From Campylobacter concisus (lineage in GTDB: Bacteria > Campylobacterota > Campylobacteria > Campylobacterales > Campylobacteraceae): DNA of 64,000 nt. The stretch covers positions 1 through 64,000 of the forward strand of contig LVWL01000018.1 in NCBI GenBank assembly GCA_002092835.1. Direction: 5' to 3'. Positions within the stretch are counted from its first letter, which is position 1; every line of letters starts with the position of its first letter. The position numbers and the translations under genes are program-made. This document shows, piece after piece, positions 55,293 to 64,000 of this stretch. Under the pieces are notes generated by a model, which saw nothing but the letters and a program-made list of their open reading frames with translations, made no database searches and was not told the DNA's origin.

Positions 55293-56672
55293 ATGATAGT
55301 TACTAGATTTGCTCCGTCGCCTACTGGATACCTACATATAGGCGGACTTAGGACAGCCCTTTATAATTATTTATACGCAAGAGCTAATAATGGAAAATTT
55401 TTACTTCGCATCGAAGATACTGACTTAAAACGAAACTCTGAAGAGGCCACGCAAGCCATAAAAGAGGCATTTGCTTGGTGCAAGCTTGATCACGACGGCG
55501 AAGTGACATATCAGTCAAAGAGATTTGATCTTTACAAAGAGTATGTTAAAAAGCTACTTGATGAGGGCAAAGCCTATAAATGCTACATGAGCAAGGACGA
55601 GCTTGAAGAGCTTAGAGCTAGCCAAGAGGCAAGAAAAGAGCGTCCAAAATATGATAATAGATATAGAGATTTTACTGGCACGCCTCCAGCTGGCATCGAG
55701 CCAGTCATCCGTATCAAAGCCCCACTTAGCGGTGAGATCGTCATACATGATGGTATAAAGGGCGAGGTCAAATTTAAGGTTGAAGACATATTAGACGACT
55801 TCATCATCGCAAGAAGCGACGGCACACCGACTTATAACTTTACGGTTGTGATAGATGACGCACTAATGGGTGTAACAGACGTCATCCGTGGTGACGATCA
55901 CCTCTCAAATACTCCAAAACAGATCGTTCTTTACGAGGCACTTGGCTTTAATACACCAAAATTTTATCACGTCGCCATGATAAACGGCGAGGATGGTAAA
56001 AAGCTTAGCAAGAGGCACGGTGCAACTGACGTTATGGAGTATAAAAAGATGGGCTATTTGCCTGAAGCACTCTTAAATTTTCTCGTTCGTCTGGGCTGGA
56101 GCCACGGCGATGATGAGATTTTTACTATTGAGGATATGCTTAAATACTTTAATCCAAACGACATCAACAAAAGCTCAAGTACCTATAACGCTCAAAAGCT
56201 TGACTGGCTAAATTCTCACTACATTAAGACTTTACCTTACGAGAGGCTAGCGCACGATATGCTTGAGTTTGGCGTTGATTTTAAGGCTTTGGTGAAGGGT
56301 GAGCTACTGCTAAATTCACTCCGTGAGAGATCAAAGACACTAATAGAAATGGCAGACAGTGCAAATGCGATAATCAATGCTCCAAAAAGCTACGATGAGA
56401 AAGCTTGGGCTAAATTTATAAATGAAAATAGTAAAGAAAATTTGGCTAAATTTGCTCAAATTTTAGACCGTGACCTTGACGCTAAGGGCTACGAGGAGCT
56501 AACTAATAAATTTTTAGAGCAAAATGGCTTAAAACTAAAAGACCTAGCTCAGGCTCTAAGAATAGCGCTAACTGGCTCAAGCGTGAGCCCAAGCATCTTT
56601 GAAGTGCTTGAAGTAGTGGGCAGTAGCGAGACGAAAAATAGAATACAAAATTTATTAAAGGAAGAAAAATGA
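55293..56672 (+). CDS. gltX: Glutamyl-tRNA synthetase
   Basis: GltX attaches glutamate to tRNA. The 459-residue protein, starting at the ATG at 55293, has the HIGH motif in [35 protein letters not shown] and the KMSKS-like [15 protein letters not shown]. Epsilonproteobacteria usually have two GltX paralogues, one of which charges tRNA-Gln; this copy next to the SurA-like gene corresponds in position to C. jejuni gltX2 (Cj1288c). An upstream in-frame ATG at 55191 would overlap the divergent gene and is rejected. The stop overlaps the malic enzyme start (ATGA). Confidence 0.95.
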   Translation: MIVTRFAPSPTGYLHIGGLRTALYNYLYARANNGKFLLRIEDTDLKRNSEEATQAIKEAFAWCKLDHDGEVTYQSKRFDLYKEYVKKLLDEGKAYKCYMSKDELEELRASQEARKERPKYDNRYRDFTGTPPAGIEPVIRIKAPLSGEIVIHDGIKGEVKFKVEDILDDFIIARSDGTPTYNFTVVIDDALMGVTDVIRGDDHLSNTPKQIVLYEALGFNTPKFYHVAMINGEDGKKLSKRHGATDVMEYKKMGYLPEALLNFLVRLGWSHGDDEIFTIEDMLKYFNPNDINKSSSTYNAQKLDWLNSHYIKTLPYERLAHDMLEFGVDFKALVKGELLLNSLRERSKTLIEMADSANAIINAPKSYDEKAWAKFINENSKENLAKFAQILDRDLDAKGYEELTNKFLEQNGLKLKDLAQALRIALTGSSVSPSIFEVLEVVGSSETKNRIQNLLKEEK

Positions 56673-57922
56673 CACATGTAACTAAAGAAGAAGCACTAAA
56701 CTACCACATAGGCGGTAAGATCGAGATAAAGGTAAAGACGCCTTGCGAGACATCAAGAGACCTTTCAATGGCCTATACGCCTGGCGTTGCAGAGCCTTGC
56801 AAAGAGATAGAGGCTGACAATGAACTAGCTTATAAATATACAAATAAAGCAAATCTAGTAGCCGTCATCACTGATGGTACAGCTGTTCTTGGACTTGGCG
56901 ATATCGGCGCTATCGCTGGTAAGCCAGTTATGGAAGGAAAGTCAGTTTTATTTAAAAAATTTGCAAATGTTGATGCCTTTGACATCGAGCTAGACGAGCA
57001 TGATCCTGATAAGATCGTTGAGATTTGCAAGGCTCTTGCTCCGACATTTGGCGGTATAAATTTAGAAGATATCCGTGCTCCAAAGTGCTTTGAGATCGAG
57101 AGAAAGCTTCAAGAAGCAGTCGATATCCCAGTCATGCACGACGATCAGCACGGCACAGCGATGATAACAAGCGCTGGCATGATAAATGCGATGGAAATTT
57201 CTGGCAAAGATATATCTAAGATAAAAATCGTAGTTAGCGGCGCAGGTGCAGCTGGCATTGCGTGTGCAAAGATGTATAAAGCGCTTGGTGCAAAACACAT
57301 CGTGATGATAGATAGTAAAGGCGTTATTCACTCAAAAAGAACAGACCTAACGCCTGAAAAGATAGAGTTTGCGCTTGAAACTGAGGACAGAACTCTAGCT
57401 GATGCGATGAGGGGTGCTGATATGTTTTTAGGTCTTTCAAAGCCTGGCGTTGTGACAAAAGAGATGGTTGCGTCAATGAATAAAGAGCCTATCATCTTTG
57501 CTTTGGCAAACCCAGTACCTGAAATTTTTCCAGAGGATGTTGAGGCTGTAAGAAGTGACGTTATGATGGGTACAGGCAGAAGCGACTATCCTAACCAAGT
57601 AAATAACGTTTTGGGCTTCCCATTTATCTTTAGAGGTGCGCTTGATGTTAGAGCTAAAAAGATCACTGAAAATATGAAAATGGCTGCAGCTAGAGCGCTT
57701 GCAGAGCTTGCAAAAGAGCCAGTGCCAGCTGAAGTTTTAAAAGCAAGTGGCGTTAGTGAGCTAAAATTTGGCAAAGAGTACATCATCCCAAAACCATTTG
57801 ACAAACGTGTGCTAACAGCAGTCGCTCCAGCAGTTGCAAAAGCTGCGGTTGATGACGGCGTAGCGAGAGTAAAAGATTTTGATGTTGAGGCTTATAAAGC
57901 CAAACTTGCAAAAGGTTTTTAA
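56669..57922 (+). CDS. NAD(P)-dependent malic enzyme
   Basis: Malic enzyme decarboxylates malate to pyruvate and yields NAD(P)H. The 417-residue protein has the substrate region [15 protein letters not shown], the catalytic [51 protein letters not shown] and the NAD-binding [18 protein letters not shown]. The short form without a phosphotransacetylase domain is typical. The ATGA overlap with gltX makes them one transcript, as in C. jejuni Cj1288c-Cj1287c. Confidence 0.94.
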   Translation: MTHVTKEEALNYHIGGKIEIKVKTPCETSRDLSMAYTPGVAEPCKEIEADNELAYKYTNKANLVAVITDGTAVLGLGDIGAIAGKPVMEGKSVLFKKFANVDAFDIELDEHDPDKIVEICKALAPTFGGINLEDIRAPKCFEIERKLQEAVDIPVMHDDQHGTAMITSAGMINAMEISGKDISKIKIVVSGAGAAGIACAKMYKALGAKHIVMIDSKGVIHSKRTDLTPEKIEFALETEDRTLADAMRGADMFLGLSKPGVVTKEMVASMNKEPIIFALANPVPEIFPEDVEAVRSDVMMGTGRSDYPNQVNNVLGFPFIFRGALDVRAKKITENMKMAAARALAELAKEPVPAEVLKASGVSELKFGKEYIIPKPFDKRVLTAVAPAVAKAAVDDGVARVKDFDVEAYKAKLAKGF

Positions 57923-57929
57923 TCAAATC

Positions 57930-57950
57930 TAGCCCAAATATGGGCTAAAT
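57930..57950 (+). terminator. Hairpin after the malic enzyme gene
   Basis: TAGCCCA and TGGGCTA form a perfect 7-bp stem around AATA, 7 bases after the stop, followed by AATTCTTCTCTT. Confidence 0.65.
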
Positions 57951-58011
57951 TCTTCTCTTGGCATTTTGTAAAATATAAACCTTGTAAAAACAGTAAATTT
58001 AAGGACAAAAA

Positions 58012-58638
58012 ATGCAAAACGTAAAGCTCATCTCGCACCCATTGATCGAGCATAAATTAACAATCTTACGTGATAAAAATACCCAGCCTTTTCAGTTTCG
58101 CATGCTAGTTGATGAGATCAGCTACCTTATGATCTTTGAGGCGACTAGAAATTTAAAGGTAAAAGATGTCAAAGTCCAAACACCAGTTGCGCTGGCAGAC
58201 GCAAAAAGGCTTATTACAAAGGTGATGATATGCCCTATCTTAAGGGCTGCTCTTGGTATGCTTGATAGCGTATTTACCATCATCCCAGATGCGAGTGTGG
58301 GCTTTTTGGGCTTTCAGCGAAACGAAGAGACAGCGCAGGCTGAGTTTTTTTACGCAAAGCTTCCAAAAGATGCAAAAGAGCGCATGGCGATCATCATCGA
58401 CCCTATGTTTGCAACTGGTGGTACGGCGATAGATGCGGTCAAATTCTTGCGTGAAAAGGGCGTTAAGGAGATCAAATTTATCTCTATCATCGCTGCACCT
58501 GAGGGGCTAAAGAGATTTAGCGAAATTTACCCAGACGTCGAGGTTTATACAGCTTCGATTGATGAGAAGCTAAACGAGAAAAACTACATCGTTCCAGGTC
58601 TTGGTGACGCTGGCGATAGAGTTTTTAACACACTTTAA
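58012..58638 (+). CDS. upp: Uracil phosphoribosyltransferase
   Basis: Upp salvages uracil by making UMP from uracil and PRPP. The 208-residue protein has LISHPLIEHKLTILRDKNT, ICPILRAALGMLDSV and the PRPP loop IIIDPMFATGGTAIDAV, ending with PGLGDAGDRVFNTL. All are standard. The gene has its own upstream region of 89 bases, and the barnase gene starts 9 bases after its stop, so they may share a transcript. Confidence 0.96.
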   Translation: MQNVKLISHPLIEHKLTILRDKNTQPFQFRMLVDEISYLMIFEATRNLKVKDVKVQTPVALADAKRLITKVMICPILRAALGMLDSVFTIIPDASVGFLGFQRNEETAQAEFFYAKLPKDAKERMAIIIDPMFATGGTAIDAVKFLREKGVKEIKFISIIAAPEGLKRFSEIYPDVEVYTASIDEKLNEKNYIVPGLGDAGDRVFNTL

Positions 58639-58647
58639 GGGCAAAAT

Positions 58648-59153
58648 TTGAACAAAAGACTTTTGCCAGCTCTAGTCGCCTTTGTCATTGCTATCATCAT
58701 TGCACTTTCTTTTTTTCAAAAGAGGGCGGCGAGGCAAACAAAAACGCTCAAATTTTACTTGAACAGCTAAACAAAGAGGGGCAAAAGAGCCAGAGCCTTG
58801 CAGAAAACGACTCATACACCTCAAAAGATGAGGTCGCACTTTATATCTATAAATTTAATAAGCTGCCAAAGAATTTCATAACTAAAAAAGAGGCACTTGA
58901 ACTTGGCTGGGACGCAAAAAGCGGAAATTTATGGCAGGTAAGTGGCGGCAAAAGCATCGGCGGAGATAGATTTTCAAACAGAGAAAAGAAGCTACCTGAA
59001 GCTGATGGCAGAAAGTGGTTTGAGTGCGATGTAAATTATAATGGTGGCAGACGCGGCGCTGAAAGAATTTTATATTCAAACGACGGGCTTATCTATTACA
59101 CGCCTGATCACTACGAGCATTTTTACCTGCTTTATGAAAAGAGGATGCAATGA
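58648..59153 (+). pseudogene. Secreted barnase-like ribonuclease, frameshifted as sequenced
   Basis: From the TTG at 58648 (RBS AAGGG) the product begins with a signal/anchor helix (RLLPALVAFVIAIIIALSFF), then the frame is lost in the T7 run at 58710-58716. Adding one T gives a 168-residue protein whose C-terminal ~105 residues match barnase closely: NKLPKNFITKKEALELGW, GKSIGGDRFSNREKKLP and GRKWFECDVNY. The catalytic set is intact: Lys of FITK (K27), Glu of FECDVNY (E73), Arg of GRRGAER (R83/R87) and His of PDHYEHF (H102). It should cut RNA outside the cytoplasm. The barstar gene overlaps by ATGA. Confidence 0.87.
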
Positions 59154-59422
59154 AAAGCGTGATCTTAGATGCTAAAAAAATGCTCGAAAAAGAGAAGATG
59201 CATGAGTATTTAGCGAAGAAATTTGACCTGCCAGAGTACTACGGCAGAAATTTAGACGCGCTCTATGACTCTCTTTGTGAGATAAATGAGCCAACGCTTA
59301 TAAAGCTAAAAAACGAAGATGCCTTGCAAGGTGGCACGAAAGAGAGCCTAATTCAGCTAGTTCGCGATGTTTGCAACGAAAACGAGTTAGTTAAATTTGA
59401 GCTTGTAAAAGATGAAAAATGA
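59150..59422 (+). CDS. Barstar-family ribonuclease inhibitor
   Basis: This 90-residue cytoplasmic protein has the barstar fold pattern: AYLAKKFDLPEYYGRNLDALYD-like (FDLPEYYGRNLDALYDSL), where the Asp and Tyr residues block the ribonuclease active site, and a C-terminal strand VKFELVKDE. It should protect the producing cell from the adjacent barnase before secretion. It overlaps the barnase stop and the mqnA start (ATGA on both sides). Confidence 0.92.
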   Translation: MKSVILDAKKMLEKEKMHEYLAKKFDLPEYYGRNLDALYDSLCEINEPTLIKLKNEDALQGGTKESLIQLVRDVCNENELVKFELVKDEK

Positions 59423-60099
59423 TATTTGGAAAGATTGATTATCTAAATTTACTCCCATTTCACGTATTTTTAAAATCAGCCCCACTAAGCTCTCAGATAA
59501 AAAAGGCGATCGAGTTTAAAAAGGGTGTGCCAAGTAAGCTAAATAGAGCCCTAAACGCTAGAAAGATCGACGCTGCGGTGATCTCAAGCATAGCTAGCAA
59601 AAAGGCAAATTTAAAGAAGCTAAATTTTGGAATAGTCGCCAAAAAAGATGTCAAAAGCGTACTTGTTCGAAAAAACTCCGCTATGAAATTTGACCCAGCT
59701 TCAGCTAGCTCAAACGCCCTAGCCAAGGTGCTTAATCTAAATGGCGAGGTGATCATAGGTGACAGGGCGCTAAAGGCATACTTAAGCGAGGGTAAAGAGT
59801 GCTTTTATGACCTTGGTAAAATTTGGCACGAAAAGACAAATTTGCCATTTGTTTTTGGTAGATTTTCATATGTAAAAAATGGCTCGTTTTACAAAAGACT
59901 GGTTGCAAAATTTCTACAAAAAAATGTAAAAATTCCAAATTATATATTAGCTCAGTATGCCAAAAGTCGCGACATAAGCGAGCAAGATATCAAGTGGTAT
60001 CTTAAATTTATAAGCTACAAAATAGGCCCAAAAGAGCAAAAATCACTCCGAAAATTTTTTAAAGAAAATAGACTATTAAAGGCAGCAAAAAAGAATTAA
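59419..60099 (+). CDS. mqnA: Chorismate dehydratase MqnA, futalosine pathway
   Basis: MqnA converts chorismate to 3-enolpyruvylbenzoate, the first step of menaquinone synthesis by the futalosine route used by campylobacters. The 226-residue protein opens FGKIDYLNLLPFHVFL and has VPSKLNRALNARKIDAAVISS and FVFGRFSYVKN. The length is slightly short but typical for this group. It is translationally coupled to barstar (ATGA). Menaquinone is the quinone that serves the formate dehydrogenase and oxidase chains in this window. Confidence 0.88.
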   Translation: MIFGKIDYLNLLPFHVFLKSAPLSSQIKKAIEFKKGVPSKLNRALNARKIDAAVISSIASKKANLKKLNFGIVAKKDVKSVLVRKNSAMKFDPASASSNALAKVLNLNGEVIIGDRALKAYLSEGKECFYDLGKIWHEKTNLPFVFGRFSYVKNGSFYKRLVAKFLQKNVKIPNYILAQYAKSRDISEQDIKWYLKFISYKIGPKEQKSLRKFFKENRLLKAAKKN

Positions 60100-60129
60100 A
60101 TTTTTATAGCTGCCAAGAAGCTATAAAAT

Positions 60130-60726
60130 TTAGTGGTGCATATGCATATTAGTTGAGTTATCATCACCCATATTTTGCATCATCTTGTGGTGATCGTGCA
60201 TTGGCATATCTGCTGGCATGTTCATTGGCATATTCATATGCATACCCATCTCACCGTTTTCAGCCTTGTAGCCAGTTATGGTAGGATCAACCATGCCAAA
60301 TATCATTGCGACGTGTGCGACGATCAAGGCAAATATGAGTAGGCAAAAGTGAAGCTTTAGCTTTGCCTTTTCGCTTGCGTTTTTGTAGATCAAATTTAGC
60401 TCTAAAAGCGCGATGCCAAGAAGTGGTATGACGCTGATGAGATATGAGTAGACAGCGATGACATCGGCATATCCACGCCATTTTATACTTGGATAAATTT
60501 TTGCCATAAAATAGATCACAAGAGCTGTAAAATAGACCCCAAGCACTATGCCAGCAAATTTGCCAACAGCCTTATAGCCAGCATTTTTACCGCTATCCAT
60601 GTGATACATAGTGAGAAACTCCATCGCCACTAAAAGCTCCGTAAGCCCCACAGGTATCACCATGAAGAGGATTAGATTGTAAGGTTGATTGAGCGATAAA
60701 AGCTCCATGTAGTGTGTCATTACCAT
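60130..60726 (-). CDS. Membrane protein with Met/His-rich C-terminal tail
   Basis: The 198-residue protein has about five membrane helices and a tail rich in methionine and histidine: GMHMNMPMNMPADMPMHDHH and ending TNMHMHH. Such tails bind Cu(I)/Cu(II). I recall related proteins as a DUF family in campylobacters, but not the number with certainty. It may supply copper to oxidases or sense periplasmic copper. An ATG at 60720 is an alternative start. It is a single-gene unit. Confidence 0.72.
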   Translation of the reverse strand: MVMTHYMELLSLNQPYNLILFMVIPVGLTELLVAMEFLTMYHMDSGKNAGYKAVGKFAGIVLGVYFTALVIYFMAKIYPSIKWRGYADVIAVYSYLISVIPLLGIALLELNLIYKNASEKAKLKLHFCLLIFALIVAHVAMIFGMVDPTITGYKAENGEMGMHMNMPMNMPADMPMHDHHKMMQNMGDDNSTNMHMHH

Positions 60727-60851
60727 TGTAAGTCCTTTGTAAAAAATTTAAAGAAGATTAACGCCAAATTGCTAATAATTATAAAATATCAAGATAACAA
60801 ATTTAAGCGGATGTTAAATTTACTCCTAGCTTGGCTAAGAGTAAATTTAAG

Positions 60852-61565
60852 CTAGTCTTTAAACTCGTGTGAGATGACTGGAGAAAATTCTTCCCAGTGA
60901 AGCTTAGTTTTAAATGTTGGCATCTTGCTTTGAAATGGCTCTTTTTTCAGTGCCGCCATAGCGACACTATCGCCTTTTGGCTTAGCCGGTGCTTCTACGT
61001 TTAGTATAGAGCGTTCAAGCTCGATGAAGTCTTTTAAAATGACTGTGTATGATTTAAAGAAATTTGCCTCTTTGTGAGCTGAAAGTAGCTGAGAAAACTC
61101 ATCTACAAATAAATTTAAAGTCTCGCCAAAGAGCTTATTGCTAATATTTTTTGCATCATCAAACTCATCTTTTAAAAATGTAGCCATTGCTAAAAATATA
61201 AATCCAACGTAGTCCTCGCTATCTTTGCAAAGCTCGCTATCACGTCTATATGGGCTTAGTTTTAAACATTCGATAACCTTAAGCCTAGCTGCTCCGTTAT
61301 CTCTGCCCTCTTCATAAAATGAAGCGCTTAAGGGGATATTTGTAAAGCCAAAAAGAACGTCATTTTGTTCTTTTGAAAATTCTTCAAAGCTAAATTTATC
61401 TAAATTTTTAAATGCAGCATCACTATCCTCACTTAAAGGATTTGCGCTTAAGTATCTTAACTGCTCTTTCCACCTTGAAAATTTCTCATCATTTGTGTAA
61501 AAAAACATAGGATATGCTAGAAATTCGTAAAAATATGATCTTGCTTTTATGATGTTTTTATCCAT
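60852..61565 (-). CDS. TorD-family chaperone
   Basis: The 237-residue protein is all-helical and shows features of TorD/DmsD-type maturation chaperones, which bind the Tat signal of molybdoenzymes: ARSYFYEFLAYPMFF at the start and NAAARLKVIECLKLSPYRRD with DYVGFIFLAMATFL. In C. jejuni such a gene belongs to the formate dehydrogenase region. It overlaps the polyferredoxin gene by 8 bases. The client here is probably the selenocysteine formate dehydrogenase. Confidence 0.75.
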   Translation of the reverse strand: MDKNIIKARSYFYEFLAYPMFFYTNDEKFSRWKEQLRYLSANPLSEDSDAAFKNLDKFSFEEFSKEQNDVLFGFTNIPLSASFYEEGRDNGAARLKVIECLKLSPYRRDSELCKDSEDYVGFIFLAMATFLKDEFDDAKNISNKLFGETLNLFVDEFSQLLSAHKEANFFKSYTVILKDFIELERSILNVEAPAKPKGDSVAMAALKKEPFQSKMPTFKTKLHWEEFSPVISHEFKD

Positions 61566-63231
61566 TTAATAAATCCTCTTTCATCGCGTTTATTTGGGCT
61601 TGAACCATTAGTTTGGCCTTACAGTCAGCACAGCAGTAAAGTGCTTTTATCTTAACCCTATCGTTGCCAAATCTTGGTTGCATTATAGTTGCGATCTTTT
61701 CGACAGCTTTTTTAGTCGCAAACTCTTTTCCGCACTCAACACAGGCAAAAAGCTCATCTCGTGCCAGCTCATTATATGTAAAAAACTCAGGCTTAAGAGA
61801 AATTTTTCCAACTTCAAGGCTTATGGTATCTTTTTCAGCACAGCTTAGTTCGCAGTATCCGCAAGCTGTACAGACGCTTGGATTAAATAAAATCGAATTT
61901 GTCTTTTTATCAGCCACTAGCGCGCTTACGTTACAAGCGCCAACGCAACTTAGACAAAGTGTACAGCTATCAGTGTTTATCTTGACATCGCCGTATCTTA
62001 TCATCTCGCCACTTTTTACTACGCCAAGATCTTCGCTACCTACTAAAAACTCGAGCCTTTTTGCAAAAATTTCTCTTTTTGGCAAGGCATATTCGTTTAT
62101 CGTGTGTTGTGAGTCAGCTATAAATTTTGCCTTTTTGAGCGATTCTTCAAGCTCATTTTTATCTTTAGCGTGATAGATCGCCGTCTCTTTAAATTTAAGC
62201 TCATAAATTTGATTTAAGATGCTAATGGCGTCTTTTTCGCCTTTGCCAAGAGTTTTGCTAAATAAAATCACACTCGCACCACTTTCTTGAAGTAATGTAA
62301 GAAGATGCGCTTGATTTAACATATGTGGTGCTGATATGAAAAAAGGTAAGACATTTTCAGGTAGGCTTATATTTAGCTCGTCTAAATTTGTTTCATTAGA
62401 GATTATTAGTGGAATTTTACCTTTGTAAAGTTTGGCAATAGTAGCAAATGAGTTTTGTGGCATAAGTGTAGAGTCAAGAGATCCGCTAGGGCAGACACTA
62501 ATGCAGTTACCACAATTTACACAATCAATCTGTGAGAAAACAAGATGCTTTGTCTCGTCTTCTTTTAAAATGGCAACTGTTGGGCAAACTTCGGCACAAC
62601 GCCCGCAAATTTCAGTCCTGCGCTCGTGATACTGGCATATTGACGAGTCGTACTGTGTAAAGCTTTTGTATCTAAATTTTGGGCTTTTTGAATTTAAAAT
62701 TTCAAGTACTTTTTCATCTTTAAGCCCTGCTATCTCGTAACAGCCGCTTTGCTTTAGCATATAGTCCCTTGCATTTTCAACCAAGAAAAAGTCGCAATCA
62801 ACCTCAAATTCGTCATTTGCTCTAAGCACCAAAACGCTTAGCTCGCCAGCTGCGCCATATATAAATTTAACTTCAAAATGCGTAAGCTCGATCACTTTGT
62901 AGCCATTTTCTTTTAGTAAATTTGCTAGCTCTGCTCGGCCTGAGTTGCTTACAATGACGACATTTTTGCCGACCTCTTTTTCGTAATCCACATCCTTTGC
63001 CATGTCAAAGGCGCTCGCTCTTGCCTCGTAGAGTAAAAGGGTATTTTTGGCTTTTTCTAAGACGCTTGCGGTGGTATTTTTAAGGTAGAAATTTATCTCA
63101 GGTGCGATGATGTTTGCTTTTAGCTTTGGAGAGTTTGAGACTAGATAGTCGCCATTTTCGTTGTTGATCTCTATCTGCTCGTTTAGCATCAAAGCATCGT
63201 CAAAATCGTTATAAAAGCCAAATTCTTTCAT
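61558..63231 (-). CDS. Polyferredoxin with four 4Fe-4S motifs
   Basis: The 557-residue protein, starting at 63231 after AGGAGAAA, has no signal peptide and so is cytoplasmic. It has an N-terminal half without cofactors that resembles a Rossmann-type domain, and several 4Fe-4S sets: CGRCAEVCP, CVNCGNCISVCP, CTLCLSCVGACN and CTACGYCELSCAEKD. Extra cysteine pairs (CVECGKEF, CCADCKA) lie near the C-terminus. It is followed by the TorD chaperone gene, and in epsilonproteobacteria this pair is part of formate dehydrogenase maturation or electron transfer. The exact function is unknown. Confidence 0.78.
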   Translation of the reverse strand: MKEFGFYNDFDDALMLNEQIEINNENGDYLVSNSPKLKANIIAPEINFYLKNTTASVLEKAKNTLLLYEARASAFDMAKDVDYEKEVGKNVVIVSNSGRAELANLLKENGYKVIELTHFEVKFIYGAAGELSVLVLRANDEFEVDCDFFLVENARDYMLKQSGCYEIAGLKDEKVLEILNSKSPKFRYKSFTQYDSSICQYHERRTEICGRCAEVCPTVAILKEDETKHLVFSQIDCVNCGNCISVCPSGSLDSTLMPQNSFATIAKLYKGKIPLIISNETNLDELNISLPENVLPFFISAPHMLNQAHLLTLLQESGASVILFSKTLGKGEKDAISILNQIYELKFKETAIYHAKDKNELEESLKKAKFIADSQHTINEYALPKREIFAKRLEFLVGSEDLGVVKSGEMIRYGDVKINTDSCTLCLSCVGACNVSALVADKKTNSILFNPSVCTACGYCELSCAEKDTISLEVGKISLKPEFFTYNELARDELFACVECGKEFATKKAVEKIATIMQPRFGNDRVKIKALYCCADCKAKLMVQAQINAMKEDLLNG

Positions 63232-63384
63232 TGTTTCTCCTATTATCAAAAACGGCCTTATTCTAATATTAATGGGATTAATAGACTCTGAAATTTATAT
63301 CCTCTTTTTTGCTCTAAGTTTTAATTTATAATATTTTTATGTTAAAATCACGCCTTGGTAAAACTAACTTACTAGGAGCGCAAA

Positions 63385-64000
63385 TTGAACGATTTAAGAA
63401 ATATCCCACAAGTTGATAAGATCATAAAAAACGAAGCATTTTCGGGACTTGATACGAGTTTAGTCACTATGCTTGCAAGGCAAATTTTAGATGAGGTTAG
63501 GGCTAAAATTTTAAATGAAAATGCTAGCTTTAGTGGCGAAGAGATAATAAATTTGATCCTAGATGAGTATGATAAATTTAATGAAGCAAGCCTTCAAAGG
63601 GTGCTAAATTTAACCGGCGTTGCTATACATACAAACCTTGCTAGAAGTGTTATCGATAAAGAAATTTTAAAGCGAGCAATGCCTGTTATCACAGGATATT
63701 CTAACCTAGAGTACAACCTAAAAACAGGCAGCCGAGGCAATAGATATGACTACGTTGGCTCGCTCATCGCAAGAGCCTTTGGTTTTGAAGATGCCATCGT
63801 TGTAAATAACAACGCAAGCGCTGTATTTTTGGTGCTAAACACCTTTGCAAAGGGCAGGGAGGTGGTCGTTAGCAGGGGCGAGCTAGTCGAGATCGGCGGT
63901 AGTTTTAGAGTGCCAGAGGTGATGGCAAACGCAGGCTGCATCCTAAAAGAGGTCGGCACTACAAACAAAACTAGGCTAAAAGACTACGAAGAGGCGATCA
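63385..64000 (+). CDS. selA: L-seryl-tRNA(Sec) selenium transferase, N-terminal part
   Basis: SelA converts Ser-tRNA(Sec) to Sec-tRNA(Sec) with selenophosphate and PLP. The gene starts at a TTG (63385) with AGGAG 6 bases upstream and runs off the right edge, leaving about 205 codons. Visible features are IPQVDKIIKNEAF, NLTGVAIHTNLARS, TGSRGNRYDYVGSL and VVNNNASAVFLVLNTF, all SelA hallmarks. The PLP lysine lies beyond the edge. It supports the reading of the selD TGA as selenocysteine. Confidence 0.93.
   Translation, partial: MNDLRNIPQVDKIIKNEAFSGLDTSLVTMLARQILDEVRAKILNENASFSGEEIINLILDEYDKFNEASLQRVLNLTGVAIHTNLARSVIDKEILKRAMPVITGYSNLEYNLKTGSRGNRYDYVGSLIARAFGFEDAIVVNNNASAVFLVLNTFAKGREVVVSRGELVEIGGSFRVPEVMANAGCILKEVGTTNKTRLKDYEEAI

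Overview
The window reads as chromosomal DNA of an epsilonproteobacterium of the genus Campylobacter, most like the human oral/enteric C. concisus group (inferred from protein similarity, the A+T-rich sequence full of AAATTT words, and gene order). Pointers are the cbb3 oxidase operon next to a CarA/DUF507/OmpR-regulator block, a CadF-type OmpA protein after rplM-rpsI, futalosine-route menaquinone synthesis (MqnA), the carboxynorspermidine route to spermidine, and selenium/formate metabolism. I see no rRNA, tRNA, CRISPR array, insertion sequence, prophage or origin.

Layout. 0-1.4 kb: right end of a DpnII-like restriction-modification locus and a gene fragment. 1.5-9.8 kb: small membrane protein, DUF507, carA, a TauE/SafE-like protein, a response regulator with no adjacent sensor, and the ccoNOQP operon with accessory genes including an overlooked 33-residue membrane peptide. 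9.9-18.6 kb: flavin reductase, addB-addA, rplM-rpsI, cadF-like gene, HAD phosphatase. 18.8-22.7 kb: flavoprotein, MFS transporter, rdgB, TPR protein. 22.8-25.9 kb: a compositional mosaic with a G+C-rich carboxynorspermidine dehydrogenase, an A+T-rich TIR-domain gene carrying an in-frame TAA, then G+C-rich gene debris. 26-32 kb: YceI, then a minus-strand set of an OprC/NosA-like outer-membrane receptor, an ABC importer and NnrS. 32-39 kb: moaE/moaD, nspC, a broken DJ-1 gene, fdhC, yedF, selD, nitroreductase. 39-50 kb: a large PAS-GGDEF-EAL protein, hisZ, purA, fliJ-like and MotE-like genes, TerC, moeA, YedE. 50-64 kb: an ABC exporter/importer with a Fur-type TonB receptor, a SurA-like chaperone, gltX, malic enzyme, upp, a barnase/barstar pair, mqnA, a Met/His-rich membrane protein, a TorD chaperone, a polyferredoxin and the start of selA.

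How it fits together. Several scattered genes serve one anaerobic/microaerobic respiratory theme. MoaD, MoaE and MoeA build molybdopterin. YedE, YedF, SelD and SelA handle selenium. The TorD chaperone, polyferredoxin and FdhC point to a selenocysteine formate dehydrogenase that must lie outside the window. Electrons go to menaquinone (MqnA) and to the cbb3 oxidase. SelD itself appears to be a selenoprotein: codon 17 is an in-frame TGA followed by a hairpin that fits a bacterial SECIS element.

Sequence quality. Five genes (addB, rplM, the OprC/NosA-like receptor, a DJ-1 gene and the barnase) carry single-base indels, nearly all in or beside short A/T runs. Since rplM is essential, at least that one is probably a sequencing or assembly error, which makes errors likely for the others too. 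The TAA in the TIR gene is a substitution-type lesion and is not explained this way.
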